Assembly: GCF_000369525.1 (NCBI RefSeq)
Contig: NZ_KB850072.1
Location: forward strand, 1,114,760-1,178,759
Origin: Acinetobacter higginsii
Lineage (GTDB): Bacteria > Pseudomonadota > Gammaproteobacteria > Pseudomonadales > Moraxellaceae
Reading direction: 5' to 3'
DNA: 64,000 bases
The notes under the pieces are model-generated. The model searched no databases. It was not told the origin of the DNA and saw only the letters and a list, made by a program, of their open reading frames with translations. Of this stretch, positions 52,717-60,777 are shown in pieces. Both the position numbers and the translations under genes were made by a program. Within the stretch, counting starts at the first letter, position 1. Each line of letters begins with the position of its first letter.

Positions 52717-54195
52717 ATGCTAGACAAAATCGTAATGTGGATACCAGTCAAAACGGAGCTTGTTGAATTAACAAGTGACGGACGACACTGCATTATTTGT
52801 TTTGACTTGCTTGATCTTGGTCTAAAGATTGGTTCATACGATGTATATAAAGATGAAGATGGGACTGTTAAAAACCAAATCTTGCATCATGTATGGTCAA
52901 AAATCCCAACCTCACATACAAAAATGTCATTTAAGTTATTTCACGATGTCATCGGACATCCTTATGTAGAACTTAAATGCTCACCTGCAAAAATTATGCA
53001 AGGGCATAACGTCTACGGAACTGACTGGATAGAAGAGGGTGCTTTAGAAATGTTGGGCTATCTTGCTCAATCAAATCCTGCACTTTATGACATCCTCGAC
53101 ATTGGTATGACAGAGGTTAAGTTGCTTGATGCAACTTACTCATTTCGTTTTCGTGATGATAGAGAAGCTGAAAAAGTTCTTGCTCTAATGAGAAATGTTT
53201 CAACACAACACATCCGTAAATCAACCAAAGACGCAACCTTTAAAAACACGCTTTATTTCGGCTCTGAACGTTGTAAACGTTATGCGCGAAAAGTCTATGT
53301 CAAAAACAACGAATTCAAGGAACAACTTGAAGAGCAAATCAAGCTTGCCAAGTCAAATGACAAATGCGCTGAACGTGTAGTCAAAGTCATGTCAGACCCT
53401 GAATTACAAGAATTTGCCAAAGGCTTATTACGCTTTGAAACCAGTATCAAAGCATACGTTATGAAAGAACTCGATATTCCGACTAATTTATTTCAACTTA
53501 TCCGTTACCAACGCGCTAATCCTACTTTTTTACAAGACATCTGGCTTAAAGCTAATCACCAACTATTTCAAGCATTTGAGGGTACAAATATGAAAGTATC
53601 TGACCATGAAACCGTATTTAAAAATATTCTTGCTGTTCATCAAACTGTATCTACTGAAAAGAAAATCTGTACACGAAAGGTTGATGAACTCATGGAGTTT
53701 TACCTTTTGCTTGAATCCATTGGTCACAATGAAACTAAAAAGAAATACAACCACAAACGTTTTTTAAACCTTGCAGCCGACCTGATTGACTCAGGCTTTA
53801 GTGGTACTTACTTACAGCGTTTACATGAAAAACCATCACAGAATTTCTGTCATATAAACGTTTACATTCAGATATTTAAAGCTTTTAAAAAAGAAATACC
53901 TGCTGGTACTGTTTCAGAACGTAAGGCAAAAAACATAGAGAAGTTCTATTACGATCTCGAACGATTTGGCTTTGAGGAAATGAAGTCTAAATACAGCCCA
54001 TCACAATTCCGAAATCTTGTAGCTGCATTAAAAAAATGCGGTTACTCATTGGTTTACCTACAAAATCTACATGTTCAATCAACGAACAACGTTATTCCAT
54101 TTATCAAAATGTTCGAAATGAAATTTGAAGATCAATTACCTCCAAACTTCGTCGAACCAGTTTCAATGTTCAGTTATCAACTACGTACTGCTTAA
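52717..54195 (+). CDS. phage replication initiation protein, II/X family
   Basis: A 492-residue protein resembling filamentous-phage gene II/X replication proteins, which nick the origin for rolling-circle replication. The N-terminal part (MLDKIVMWIPVKTELV..., VELKCSPAKIMQGHNVYGTDWI) and the middle segment LYFGSERCKRYARKVYVKNNEF, with its Tyr/Lys pattern, fit the CRI/Phage_X domains. A C-terminal region of about 180 residues contains two similar units (YLQRLHEKP, YLQNLHVQS), suggesting an internal duplication. It is the largest gene of the element and the downstream ssb-like gene begins 15 bp after it. Confidence 0.75.
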   Translation: MLDKIVMWIPVKTELVELTSDGRHCIICFDLLDLGLKIGSYDVYKDEDGTVKNQILHHVWSKIPTSHTKMSFKLFHDVIGHPYVELKCSPAKIMQGHNVYGTDWIEEGALEMLGYLAQSNPALYDILDIGMTEVKLLDATYSFRFRDDREAEKVLALMRNVSTQHIRKSTKDATFKNTLYFGSERCKRYARKVYVKNNEFKEQLEEQIKLAKSNDKCAERVVKVMSDPELQEFAKGLLRFETSIKAYVMKELDIPTNLFQLIRYQRANPTFLQDIWLKANHQLFQAFEGTNMKVSDHETVFKNILAVHQTVSTEKKICTRKVDELMEFYLLLESIGHNETKKKYNHKRFLNLAADLIDSGFSGTYLQRLHEKPSQNFCHINVYIQIFKAFKKEIPAGTVSERKAKNIEKFYYDLERFGFEEMKSKYSPSQFRNLVAALKKCGYSLVYLQNLHVQSTNNVIPFIKMFEMKFEDQLPPNFVEPVSMFSYQLRTA

Positions 54196-54210
54196 CTCAA
54201 GGTGAATATC

Positions 54211-54537
54211 ATGACTCAATTACTTATCTATAAAGCAAAACTTCTAAATGTCGAACAGAACGGTGTAGACGATAAAGGCGAACCAAAAATGCGTCTTATT
54301 TTCTCAGCTCAACGCTATGACAAAGGCTTAGAGCAAATGGTTCCATTTTCTCAACCAATTAAAGTCGTTCCAGAACATCAGCATTTAAAAGATTTTTATC
54401 TTTCATTCAAAGGTCGTGAAATCTATCTACCAGTTGAGTTATCAACTCAAATGAATGGCATGTCGATTTTCTACAAGACTACTGGAGACGGCAAAGTCTT
54501 AATGCTTGAAGAAAAGAAAATTGAACAACAAAAATAA
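54211..54537 (+). CDS. possible phage single-stranded DNA-binding protein
   Basis: A 108-residue protein beginning MTQLLIYKAKLLNVEQNGVDDKGEPKMRLIF. It is beta-rich and OB-fold-like with a charged C-terminus (MLEEKKIEQQK). Its place after the replication gene is that of gV or RstB-type ssDNA-binding proteins. An AAGGTG site fits the ATG at 54211; a GTG lies three codons upstream. Sequence alone is not decisive. Confidence 0.6.
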   Translation: MTQLLIYKAKLLNVEQNGVDDKGEPKMRLIFSAQRYDKGLEQMVPFSQPIKVVPEHQHLKDFYLSFKGREIYLPVELSTQMNGMSIFYKTTGDGKVLMLEEKKIEQQK

Positions 54538-54557
54538 ACGGCTTAAAGGATCTCGTC

Positions 54558-54689
54558 ATGACTCAGAAACTTGATGCAGACGAACTAGATAAGATTACTT
54601 GTACAAACTGTGAATATGAGTTTTTAGCTGAGTATGCAGACAAAGAAGAATGGGAATATTGTCCGCATTGTGGAGAAACTCTTTTTTAA
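54558..54689 (+). CDS. 43-residue zinc-ribbon protein of the phage element
   Basis: MTQKLDADELDKITC... with two CxxC pairs (ITCTNCEYEF and WEYCPHCGETLF) separated by about 20 acidic residues, a rubredoxin/zinc-ribbon knuckle. An AAAGGATCTC site precedes the ATG. It follows the ssb-like gene by 20 bp and ends just before the right dif site. It may be a regulator or an adaptor; I do not recognise the family. Confidence 0.6.
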   Translation: MTQKLDADELDKITCTNCEYEFLAEYADKEEWEYCPHCGETLF

Positions 54690-54710
54690 TCAAAGGCTTA
54701 ACAATACTAT

Positions 54711-54738
54711 ACTTCGTATAATGTATATTATGTTAAAT
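54711..54738 (+). other. dif site (right junction of the phage element)
   Basis: ACTTCGTATAA, TGTATA, TTATGTTAAAT: 11+6+11 bases. The central hexamer and the right arm are identical to E. coli dif; the left arm is the XerC-type arm. This regenerated site should be functional in chromosome-dimer resolution, so the window contains the replication terminus. Confidence 0.88.
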
Positions 54739-54740
54739 AG

Positions 54741-55045
54741 GATATCTAAGACTGTGGCCTGAGCAGCACCGCTACGCAAGTTACTGTTTGTAGCTACAGC
54801 TCAACGACGTGAATTATGATCGTAGAGATTCACGTTGCTGACTTAGAGTTCTCCATAAATGGCAGAAGATTTTTACAAGTCGGCTGCCTAGAATCACCCA
54901 AGTGAATGTCTCCTGCTATTTCAGCACACATCAATAGGAAGATAAGCTGTAATTTTCTATGTTAATTACGCTTAAATGCTAACCCTCTCATTTTTCAACG
55001 AGCTCAGGTTATAATGATGGTCTCCCAAAATATGGTTGATCTATT
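54741..55045. other. non-coding region beside dif, possibly structured
   Basis: About 300 bases without a reading frame. Two hairpins stand out: CAACG-A-CGTGAAT / ATTCACG-TTG around 54804-54852, and GGCAG / CTGCC around 54858-54887. GC content is higher than in the neighbourhood. It may be an RNA gene or a dif-associated sequence; no family recognised. Confidence 0.35.
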
Positions 55046-55281
55046 ATGAACGTCTCCAATGACCCTCACACGGTAAAAAACTTGCTGATATTTTGGATGA
55101 ATTATTGGATTATTACGGTGGCTTTGAAGGCTTGAGTCGTAAAATTGAAATTAGATGTTTTTGTATAGATCCAAGTGTTAAATCATCATTGCGATTCTTA
55201 CGTACCACACCATGGGCACGTGAAAAAGTAGAAAACTTATATTTATATGTCTTACGCCAAAAAGCCAAACAGAAATCGTAG
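55046..55281 (+). pseudogene. VF530-family gene with a one-base frameshift
   Basis: The downstream frame encodes LADILDELLDYYGGFEGLSRKIEIRCFCIDPSVKSSLRFLRTTPWAREKVENLYL, a clear VF530 (DUF2132) DNA-binding-like protein. Its true N-terminus, MNVSNDP, begins at ATG 55046 in another frame, and one base is missing near 55066-55069 (CCT-CACACGG, where CCT-CTx-CACGG is expected). Restoring it gives an intact protein of about 79 residues. The lesion is either a real mutation or a sequence error. Confidence 0.75.
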
Positions 55282-55484
55282 TTATCATTGATCATATAGT
55301 ACCCATGCGCTGTGTTATTTCTTATATTAGCTATTTTATTAAAAAAGCATTTTTGATAACCATATAGTGTGGCTAAAATGGATGTTAATATTTAAGTGTT
55401 AAGTTGTTGAATTTATTGTTTAAATTTTGTTTTGGTAGCGATTTTTCTCAGATGGTTTTCACCCAAAGTGTTTTTGCATTAAAG

Positions 55485-55514
55485 AAGCCCATGATTAAGT
55501 AACATGGGCTTTTT
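55485..55514 (+). terminator. terminator after the VF530 region
   Basis: AAGCCCATG / CATGGGCTT with a T5 run, about 200 bp beyond the VF530 stop and just before the convergent TetR gene end. Confidence 0.85.
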
Positions 55515-55563
55515 ATATCTAAAATGTTATCTGATGATAGACTTTTGATTTTTAATGCAATGG

Positions 55564-56178
55564 TTATAGCTCTAATAAAGGAGCTAATTCCCTTCTTGCA
55601 ATCTTATAGGCTTCATCACGGTCTACGCCCATAGCGTATAGCAATAACTCAGCAATTTCAGTACCAGCATCTCTCCAAGTTTTATGTCCTTCTAATACGA
55701 GAAAAATGGATGTTAAAACTGAACCTGCGATCAAAGACATAATCGAAAGTAGTTGATCCTCACGGAATGTATATCGCTTACTGTCTAAACCAGCCATTAC
55801 ATCTGGCAATGGTGAATCACTACTTGACCATAGAGCCATTAGTGATCTTGAACTGAAAGCAAAGCGGCATATAAATCGTCCCCAATCGGACTCCTCATGC
55901 GCTCTACGAACATACATACGAATGCCCGTCGCAAGACGGATAGCCGAATCTGATTCATTCCCTAGTGTTTTAATAACACGTGCATTCATTTCTTCAGCGA
56001 GTTGAGATGCAATGTCTTCAAACAAAGTATCAGGATCTAGCTGATTATTATAAATAGTGCCACGAGCCACACCAGAAGCTGAAGCGAGCTCACTTATACT
56101 AATATTCGTAGAGCCTTTTTCAGCAAAAAGTTTTAATGCTGTTTTATGAATTCTTTGCTGTGATGAAGATAAACGCAC
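55564..56178 (-). CDS. TetR-family regulator at the end of the meta-cleavage operon
   Basis: A 204-residue TetR protein. The N-terminal helix-turn-helix (TALKLFAEKGSTNISISELASASGVARGTIY, about 12-42) is followed by an all-helical ligand domain. It is the last gene of the minus-strand catabolic cluster (65-bp gap after the acyltransferase gene) and a likely repressor of it; this is inferred from position. Confidence 0.87.
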   Translation of the reverse strand: MRLSSSQQRIHKTALKLFAEKGSTNISISELASASGVARGTIYNNQLDPDTLFEDIASQLAEEMNARVIKTLGNESDSAIRLATGIRMYVRRAHEESDWGRFICRFAFSSRSLMALWSSSDSPLPDVMAGLDSKRYTFREDQLLSIMSLIAGSVLTSIFLVLEGHKTWRDAGTEIAELLLYAMGVDRDEAYKIARRELAPLLEL

Positions 56179-56243
56179 AATTTAAACCTTTTGAACAAGA
56201 ATGCTTTATTTGAACAAATTTGACTATTATTATACAAATTATA

Positions 56244-57080
56244 CTATTCATCAAAACTTTTTGTGAGTTTCTTACGTAACCAGCTCCAGTTCTCCTTTTT
56301 ATCGGTTGATCTGTATTCTTTTAGTTCTGAAATTTGCTTTTCAATGGATTGCGCAACTTGCTCACGAATACCCCATATAGCTTGTTCATCCTGCGTAACA
56401 TCCAAAGTAGATATTCGCTCTCCAAAACTAAAATAAAAACGTTGAGGTTTAGGGATTGGTAAATAACCCACACCTGTTGGTAAGGGAGGCAAAATGTCCC
56501 CACCTCTCAATTTATCATTGAGTTTGAATGCAGATAATACTTTTTGGGCTGTTGAATTATTCTGGATATCATTAGCATCTACAACGATATCAAAGCAGTC
56601 ATCTGCTCCAACAGAAGCAAAGGGAATAATATCGTAACCATGTTCTATTGCTAGGCGGGCAAAGCCTGTTCGCCTTTTCCAAATCAGTTGATATTTTTCC
56701 CCTTTCCTACGCATAACTTCACGTGCACCACCAGGAAATACAATGATTGACTGTCCCCCCTCCATCAGGGCATGACAGTTTTCTGGCGAACCTAAGACCA
56801 TACCACCTTTTGTGAGTATGTCTTTCCATACTGGAATATGAAAATGCATACGATCCCCTAAAGATCGTAAGTGAATACCATGTTGCTCCCGTATATGTTC
56901 AACAAACAATGGCACATCCAAAAGACCATACAAGGTATGATTTCCAACAAACAATGCAGGTTTTGACATATTGAGTTGATCCGAGTTTAAAAAGACGGGA
57001 TCAAAATACCAACGCTCTAGATCACGTCCCCATTTGCCATAGTTTTCTTTTGGGGGTACAAAGTTATCCATTTTATTCAC
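56244..57080 (-). CDS. lysophospholipid/diacylglycerol acyltransferase-like protein
   Basis: A 278-residue acyltransferase of the PlsC/LPLAT superfamily. The block VGNHTLYGLLDVPLF carries the catalytic His followed, six residues on, by an Asp (HX6D rather than HX4D). The downstream block IIVFPGGAREVMRR resembles the DGAT2/TMEM68-like branch, in which FPGGxxE replaces FPEGT. It probably acylates a lipid or alcohol. Its presence in an aromatic-catabolism operon is unusual. Confidence 0.8.
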   Translation of the reverse strand: MNKMDNFVPPKENYGKWGRDLERWYFDPVFLNSDQLNMSKPALFVGNHTLYGLLDVPLFVEHIREQHGIHLRSLGDRMHFHIPVWKDILTKGGMVLGSPENCHALMEGGQSIIVFPGGAREVMRRKGEKYQLIWKRRTGFARLAIEHGYDIIPFASVGADDCFDIVVDANDIQNNSTAQKVLSAFKLNDKLRGGDILPPLPTGVGYLPIPKPQRFYFSFGERISTLDVTQDEQAIWGIREQVAQSIEKQISELKEYRSTDKKENWSWLRKKLTKSFDE

Positions 57081-57123
57081 CTCATCAAATTAAGAAGACG
57101 TCCCTGTATTCTTAAAACTTGGT

Positions 57124-57972
57124 TTATTGTTTTGCCCAATTTAAGCTCTTTTCCCACAGCTCATTGGCTAAATTTATATTCTGAGCAGCATGTGAAGAAA
57201 CTTTGACTTTACAATCTTCATAATAGAACCCTGTATCACCAGCAAGCTGCGGTTGGGTAGCACAATAAAGTGTTGTTTTTGCTCCCTCTTCAGGGCTAAT
57301 CATAAAATGGCTAATTAACTTAACTAGCGGTTGTGGCAAACCTCGCCAGACATTAGTTGAAACCACACCAGGATGTATGGCATAGGCGGTGACGCCTGTA
57401 CCATATAAGCGACGACCGAGTTCTTTCACGAAAAGAATATTTGCAAGTTTGGCCACTCCATACTCTTTCAAGCCACCAAAACTCTTGGTTGTTTTCAACA
57501 CAGCATTGAAATCAATACCTTGAACATGTCGGTGTGCCTTACTCGAAACTACAACTATCCGTGCAGGTTTTGATTCAATTAATTTTTCAGTCAGTAATTG
57601 CGTTAAAAGAAAATGTCCAACATGGCAAACGCCGAATGTGAGTTCAAAACCTGATTGAGTCATCCCCTTCTGGCCTGCCAAGCCAGCATTGGCAATGAGT
57701 AAATGCAAGGCTAAGTTTCTGGAAAGAAATTGTGCCGCACACTGACGTACAGAATCTAAATTGGCCAGATCAAGCTCTATAAATTCCGCTTTTGCTCGCC
57801 CAAAACTAAGACTTTGGATTTCTTGAAGTACAGCTTGCGCTTTCTGCTGCGAGCGGCAGGCTAAAAACACATGATAACCTTGTAATGCCAACTCTCTTGC
57901 GGTAACTGCGCCGGTACCTGAATTTGCACCCGTTACTAAAGCCACTTTGCCATTTAATTTAAATTGAGCCAT
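57124..57972 (-). CDS. short-chain dehydrogenase/reductase
   Basis: A 282-residue classical SDR of the retinol-dehydrogenase/WWOX-like branch. The NAD(P) motif TGANSGTG is at 14-21, NAG occurs in LLIANAGLAG, the catalytic Ser in VVVSSKAHRH, and YGVAK supplies Tyr and Lys. The distal PGVVST motif is present. It is 4 bp from the aldolase gene. Substrate unknown; a hydroxyl/keto step on a side chain is possible. Confidence 0.85.
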   Translation of the reverse strand: MAQFKLNGKVALVTGANSGTGAVTARELALQGYHVFLACRSQQKAQAVLQEIQSLSFGRAKAEFIELDLANLDSVRQCAAQFLSRNLALHLLIANAGLAGQKGMTQSGFELTFGVCHVGHFLLTQLLTEKLIESKPARIVVVSSKAHRHVQGIDFNAVLKTTKSFGGLKEYGVAKLANILFVKELGRRLYGTGVTAYAIHPGVVSTNVWRGLPQPLVKLISHFMISPEEGAKTTLYCATQPQLAGDTGFYYEDCKVKVSSHAAQNINLANELWEKSLNWAKQ

Positions 57973-57976
57973 GCTG

Positions 57977-59005
57977 TTATCCTGCCTGTTGCTGTTTTTT
58001 TAGAAGGTCTAAAGCGACATCGACAATCATATCTTCCTGCCCACCCACCATACGACGACGACCCAGTTCCACTAAAATATCAACGGTATTTAGGCCGTAA
58101 CGTTTAGAAGCTATCTCGGCATGACGCAAGAAGCTTGAATATACCCCTGCATACCCTAATGCAAGTGTTTCACGATCTACACGTACTGGGCGATCTTGCA
58201 ATGGTCTTACTAATTCATCAGCAGCATTCATTAACGTAAATAAATCAGTACCATGATGCCAACCTAAACGTTCAGCAGCAGCAATGAAAACTTCCAACGG
58301 AGCATTGCCAGCACCTGCCCCCATACCTGCAAGGCTTGCATCAATACGATCACAGCCCTCTTCAACAGCAACAATAGAGTTCGCAACACCTAAACTTAAA
58401 TTATGGTGCGCATGTATTCCTGTTTGTGTTTCAGGCTTTAGAACATCTTTCATCGCTCTGAAGCGTGCACGAATATCATTCATCGACATCGCACCACCCG
58501 AATCTACGACATAGATACATTGTGCACCGTAAGACTCCATCATTTTACCCTGTTGTGCTAATGCTTCAGGCGTGGTCATGTGGCTCATCATCAGGAAGCC
58601 CACGGTGTCCATGCCCAATTCTCTGGCATGTTCTATATGCTGCTTGGAAATATCAGCTTCAGTACAATGTGTTGCCACACGAACAACTCGAGCACCCGCG
58701 TTATAAGCAGCTTTAAGATCATGGATGGTACCAATACCAGGCAGCAATAATGTCGCAATTTTTGCATGGTTGAGTACATCCGCAGCAGCCTCAATCCATT
58801 CCAGATCTGTATGTGCGCCAAAACCATAGTTAAAGCTTGAACCCTGTAATCCATCACCATGCGCAATTTCAATACTGTCTACTCTTGCTTCATCTAACGC
58901 TTTGGCAATTTCTTGCACATTTTGAATGGAGTATTGATGGCGGACTGCATGACTGCCATCACGCAAAGTCACATCGGAAATATATAATTTTTTGATCATA
59001 TCCAT
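57977..59005 (-). CDS. 4-hydroxy-2-oxovalerate aldolase
   Basis: A 342-residue class II aldolase (DmpG/MhpE/BphI family) that splits 4-hydroxy-2-oxoacids into pyruvate and an aldehyde. The start [15 protein letters not shown] with RDGSHA and the metal-ligand [12 protein letters not shown] region are diagnostic. It forms a channelling complex with the acetaldehyde dehydrogenase, encoded immediately upstream (3-bp gap). Confidence 0.95.
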   Translation of the reverse strand: MDMIKKLYISDVTLRDGSHAVRHQYSIQNVQEIAKALDEARVDSIEIAHGDGLQGSSFNYGFGAHTDLEWIEAAADVLNHAKIATLLLPGIGTIHDLKAAYNAGARVVRVATHCTEADISKQHIEHARELGMDTVGFLMMSHMTTPEALAQQGKMMESYGAQCIYVVDSGGAMSMNDIRARFRAMKDVLKPETQTGIHAHHNLSLGVANSIVAVEEGCDRIDASLAGMGAGAGNAPLEVFIAAAERLGWHHGTDLFTLMNAADELVRPLQDRPVRVDRETLALGYAGVYSSFLRHAEIASKRYGLNTVDILVELGRRRMVGGQEDMIVDVALDLLKKQQQAG

Positions 59006-59008
59006 CTC

Positions 59009-59977
59009 TTAGCCCTCATCCGATGCACGTTGTGACTGGAGCGATGCCGCCATTTTCTCGCCTGTTGCCAACGCTGCCGAAGTCATAATATCCAGATTTC
59101 CGGCATAGGCAGGTAGGTAATGCGCAGCGCCCTCAACTTCTAAAAACACACTGGTTTTTAGCCCAGAAAATTTCCCTAATCCTGCAATATTGAGTGGGGC
59201 AGATTCAGGAATTACCTCAAACTGGACTTTTTGTTTTAAGCGATAGCCAGCAACATATTTTTGAACCTCAGCCACCATCTGCTCAACCGAGGCTTCAACC
59301 GCAGCCTGATCCGCAGCTTCAGACAGCACATACACCGTATCACGCATCAATAATGGCGGTTCGGCTGGATTGAGGACAATAATCGCCTTGCCTTTTGTTG
59401 CACCACCAACTGTTTCCAGTGCCTTTGATGTGGTTTCGGTAAATTCATCAATATTTGCTCGTGTGCCTGGCCCTGCCGATTTACTGGAAATAGACGCCAC
59501 AATTTCAGCATAATGAACTTTAGCAATTTTCGAGACTGCAGCAACCATTGGAATAGTCGCCTGTCCACCACAAGTCACCATGTTTACATTGGGCTGATCA
59601 ATGTGTTGTTCCAGATTCACCACAGGAACGCAATAAGGACCAATTGCCGCAGGAGTTAAATCCACCATACGAATATTCGGCTTATGTTGTCTTAATAAGG
59701 CATCATTTTTGATATGTGCCCCAGCAGAGGTTGCATCAAATACAATATCAATGTCTTTAAATTCAGGTAAATCTATTAGTCCTTGTACACCCTGATGGGT
59801 AGTGGCAACATTCATGCGTTTGGCACGGGCTAAACCATCTGATTCAGGGTCGATACCGACCATTACGGCAATTTCAAGATGCTCACCATAACGTAACATT
59901 TTGATCATGAGGTCGCTGCCAATATTGCCGCTACCAATAATCGCAGCCTTGATTTTATTGTTTGCTTGACTATTCAT
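59009..59977 (-). CDS. acylating acetaldehyde dehydrogenase
   Basis: A 322-residue NAD/CoA-dependent dehydrogenase (DmpF/MhpF/BphJ family) that converts acetaldehyde to acetyl-CoA. Rossmann motif IGSGNIGSD near the N-terminus, catalytic Cys in [11 protein letters not shown] (about 130). The ATG at 59977 follows GGGGAAAAC; the frame is open a little further. Partner of the aldolase. Confidence 0.95.
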   Translation of the reverse strand: MNSQANNKIKAAIIGSGNIGSDLMIKMLRYGEHLEIAVMVGIDPESDGLARAKRMNVATTHQGVQGLIDLPEFKDIDIVFDATSAGAHIKNDALLRQHKPNIRMVDLTPAAIGPYCVPVVNLEQHIDQPNVNMVTCGGQATIPMVAAVSKIAKVHYAEIVASISSKSAGPGTRANIDEFTETTSKALETVGGATKGKAIIVLNPAEPPLLMRDTVYVLSEAADQAAVEASVEQMVAEVQKYVAGYRLKQKVQFEVIPESAPLNIAGLGKFSGLKTSVFLEVEGAAHYLPAYAGNLDIMTSAALATGEKMAASLQSQRASDEG

Positions 59978-59985
59978 GTTTTCCC

Positions 59986-60777
59986 CTACACCAATTTGCA
60001 ACTGACTGAACCAAGACGGCCAATATAGGCGGTCACGTTATCACCAGCTTGTACATTGACCATTGGTCCTAGCGCACCAGATAAAATGACCTCACCAGCT
60101 TTTAAACCAATCCCTTTTTCACACATGGTACGGGCCAACCACCAAGCAGCTTTTAAAGGATGACCTAAACACGCGGCTCCATTACCTTTTGATGCCACAA
60201 CTTTATTGTGTTCAAGTTCCATTTTTACTTTTGCTAGATTTAAGCTGCCTATTTCGATCGGCTGATTCCCTAGAACAAACAAACCACAAGATGCGTTATC
60301 GGCTACCGTGTCTTCTAACGTGATTTTCCAGTTATGAATCGCGCTATCGACGATTTCTAAAGCGGGTAAGGCATAAGCCAATGCGGATATGAACTCTCCC
60401 CACGATGGCATTGGCCCAACAAGATCTCGCCCAACAATAAAAGCAATTTCAGCCTCAATTTTAGGCTGCATAAGTCGGCTGACAGGAACGGTGTCACCAT
60501 CTAGGTATTCCATATCATCGAATAAAATCCCGAAATCAGGCTGATCCACACCAAGCTGTTGTTGCACTGCTTTTGAGGTTAAACCAACTTTCTTGCCGAT
60601 AATTCTTGCACCTTGGCTGACCTTATAATCACTATTAATTTGTGCAACAGCATAAGCCTCATCTAAACCAGAAATATGATGTGATTCAGATATTTGCCCA
60701 ACTGTTTGACCTGATTGTCTAGCGTGGCGCAATGCCAAAGCCGCAGAATTTAAACGTTCTTGATCATTAATCGTCAT
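59986..60777 (-). CDS. 2-oxopent-4-enoate hydratase
   Basis: A 263-residue enzyme of the MhpD/DmpE/FAH-like family that hydrates 2-hydroxypenta-2,4-dienoate. Visible blocks are [48 protein letters not shown] and [30 protein letters not shown] metal-binding motifs. It overlaps the monooxygenase gene by 4 bp. Confidence 0.93.
   Translation of the reverse strand: MTINDQERLNSAALALRHARQSGQTVGQISESHHISGLDEAYAVAQINSDYKVSQGARIIGKKVGLTSKAVQQQLGVDQPDFGILFDDMEYLDGDTVPVSRLMQPKIEAEIAFIVGRDLVGPMPSWGEFISALAYALPALEIVDSAIHNWKITLEDTVADNASCGLFVLGNQPIEIGSLNLAKVKMELEHNKVVASKGNGAACLGHPLKAAWWLARTMCEKGIGLKAGEVILSGALGPMVNVQAGDNVTAYIGRLGSVSCKLV

Larger units (their letters stand above)
52074..54721 (+). mobile_element. 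2.65-kb satellite-like filamentous (inovirus) prophage at dif
   Basis: Bounded by dif-related sites at 52063-52092 and 54711-54738. Contents: a non-coding region with an inverted dif-like sequence and hairpins, a divergent small regulator, a II/X-type replication protein, a possible ssDNA-binding protein and a 43-codon zinc-ribbon gene that ends 21 bp before the right site. There are no coat, pI/Zot or pIII-like genes. The size and order (regulator divergent from rep, then ssb) resemble RS1 satellites of CTX phage. It would need a helper phage, or is a deletion derivative. Confidence 0.8.

Noticed and set aside
52063..54738. Plasmid-type pdif module mobilised by Xer recombination
   Set aside because: pdif modules carry toxin-antitoxin or resistance genes between sites in inverted or alternating orientation. 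Here the content is phage replication genes and the right site is a dif with the chromosomal centre. Not fully excluded without the empty site.
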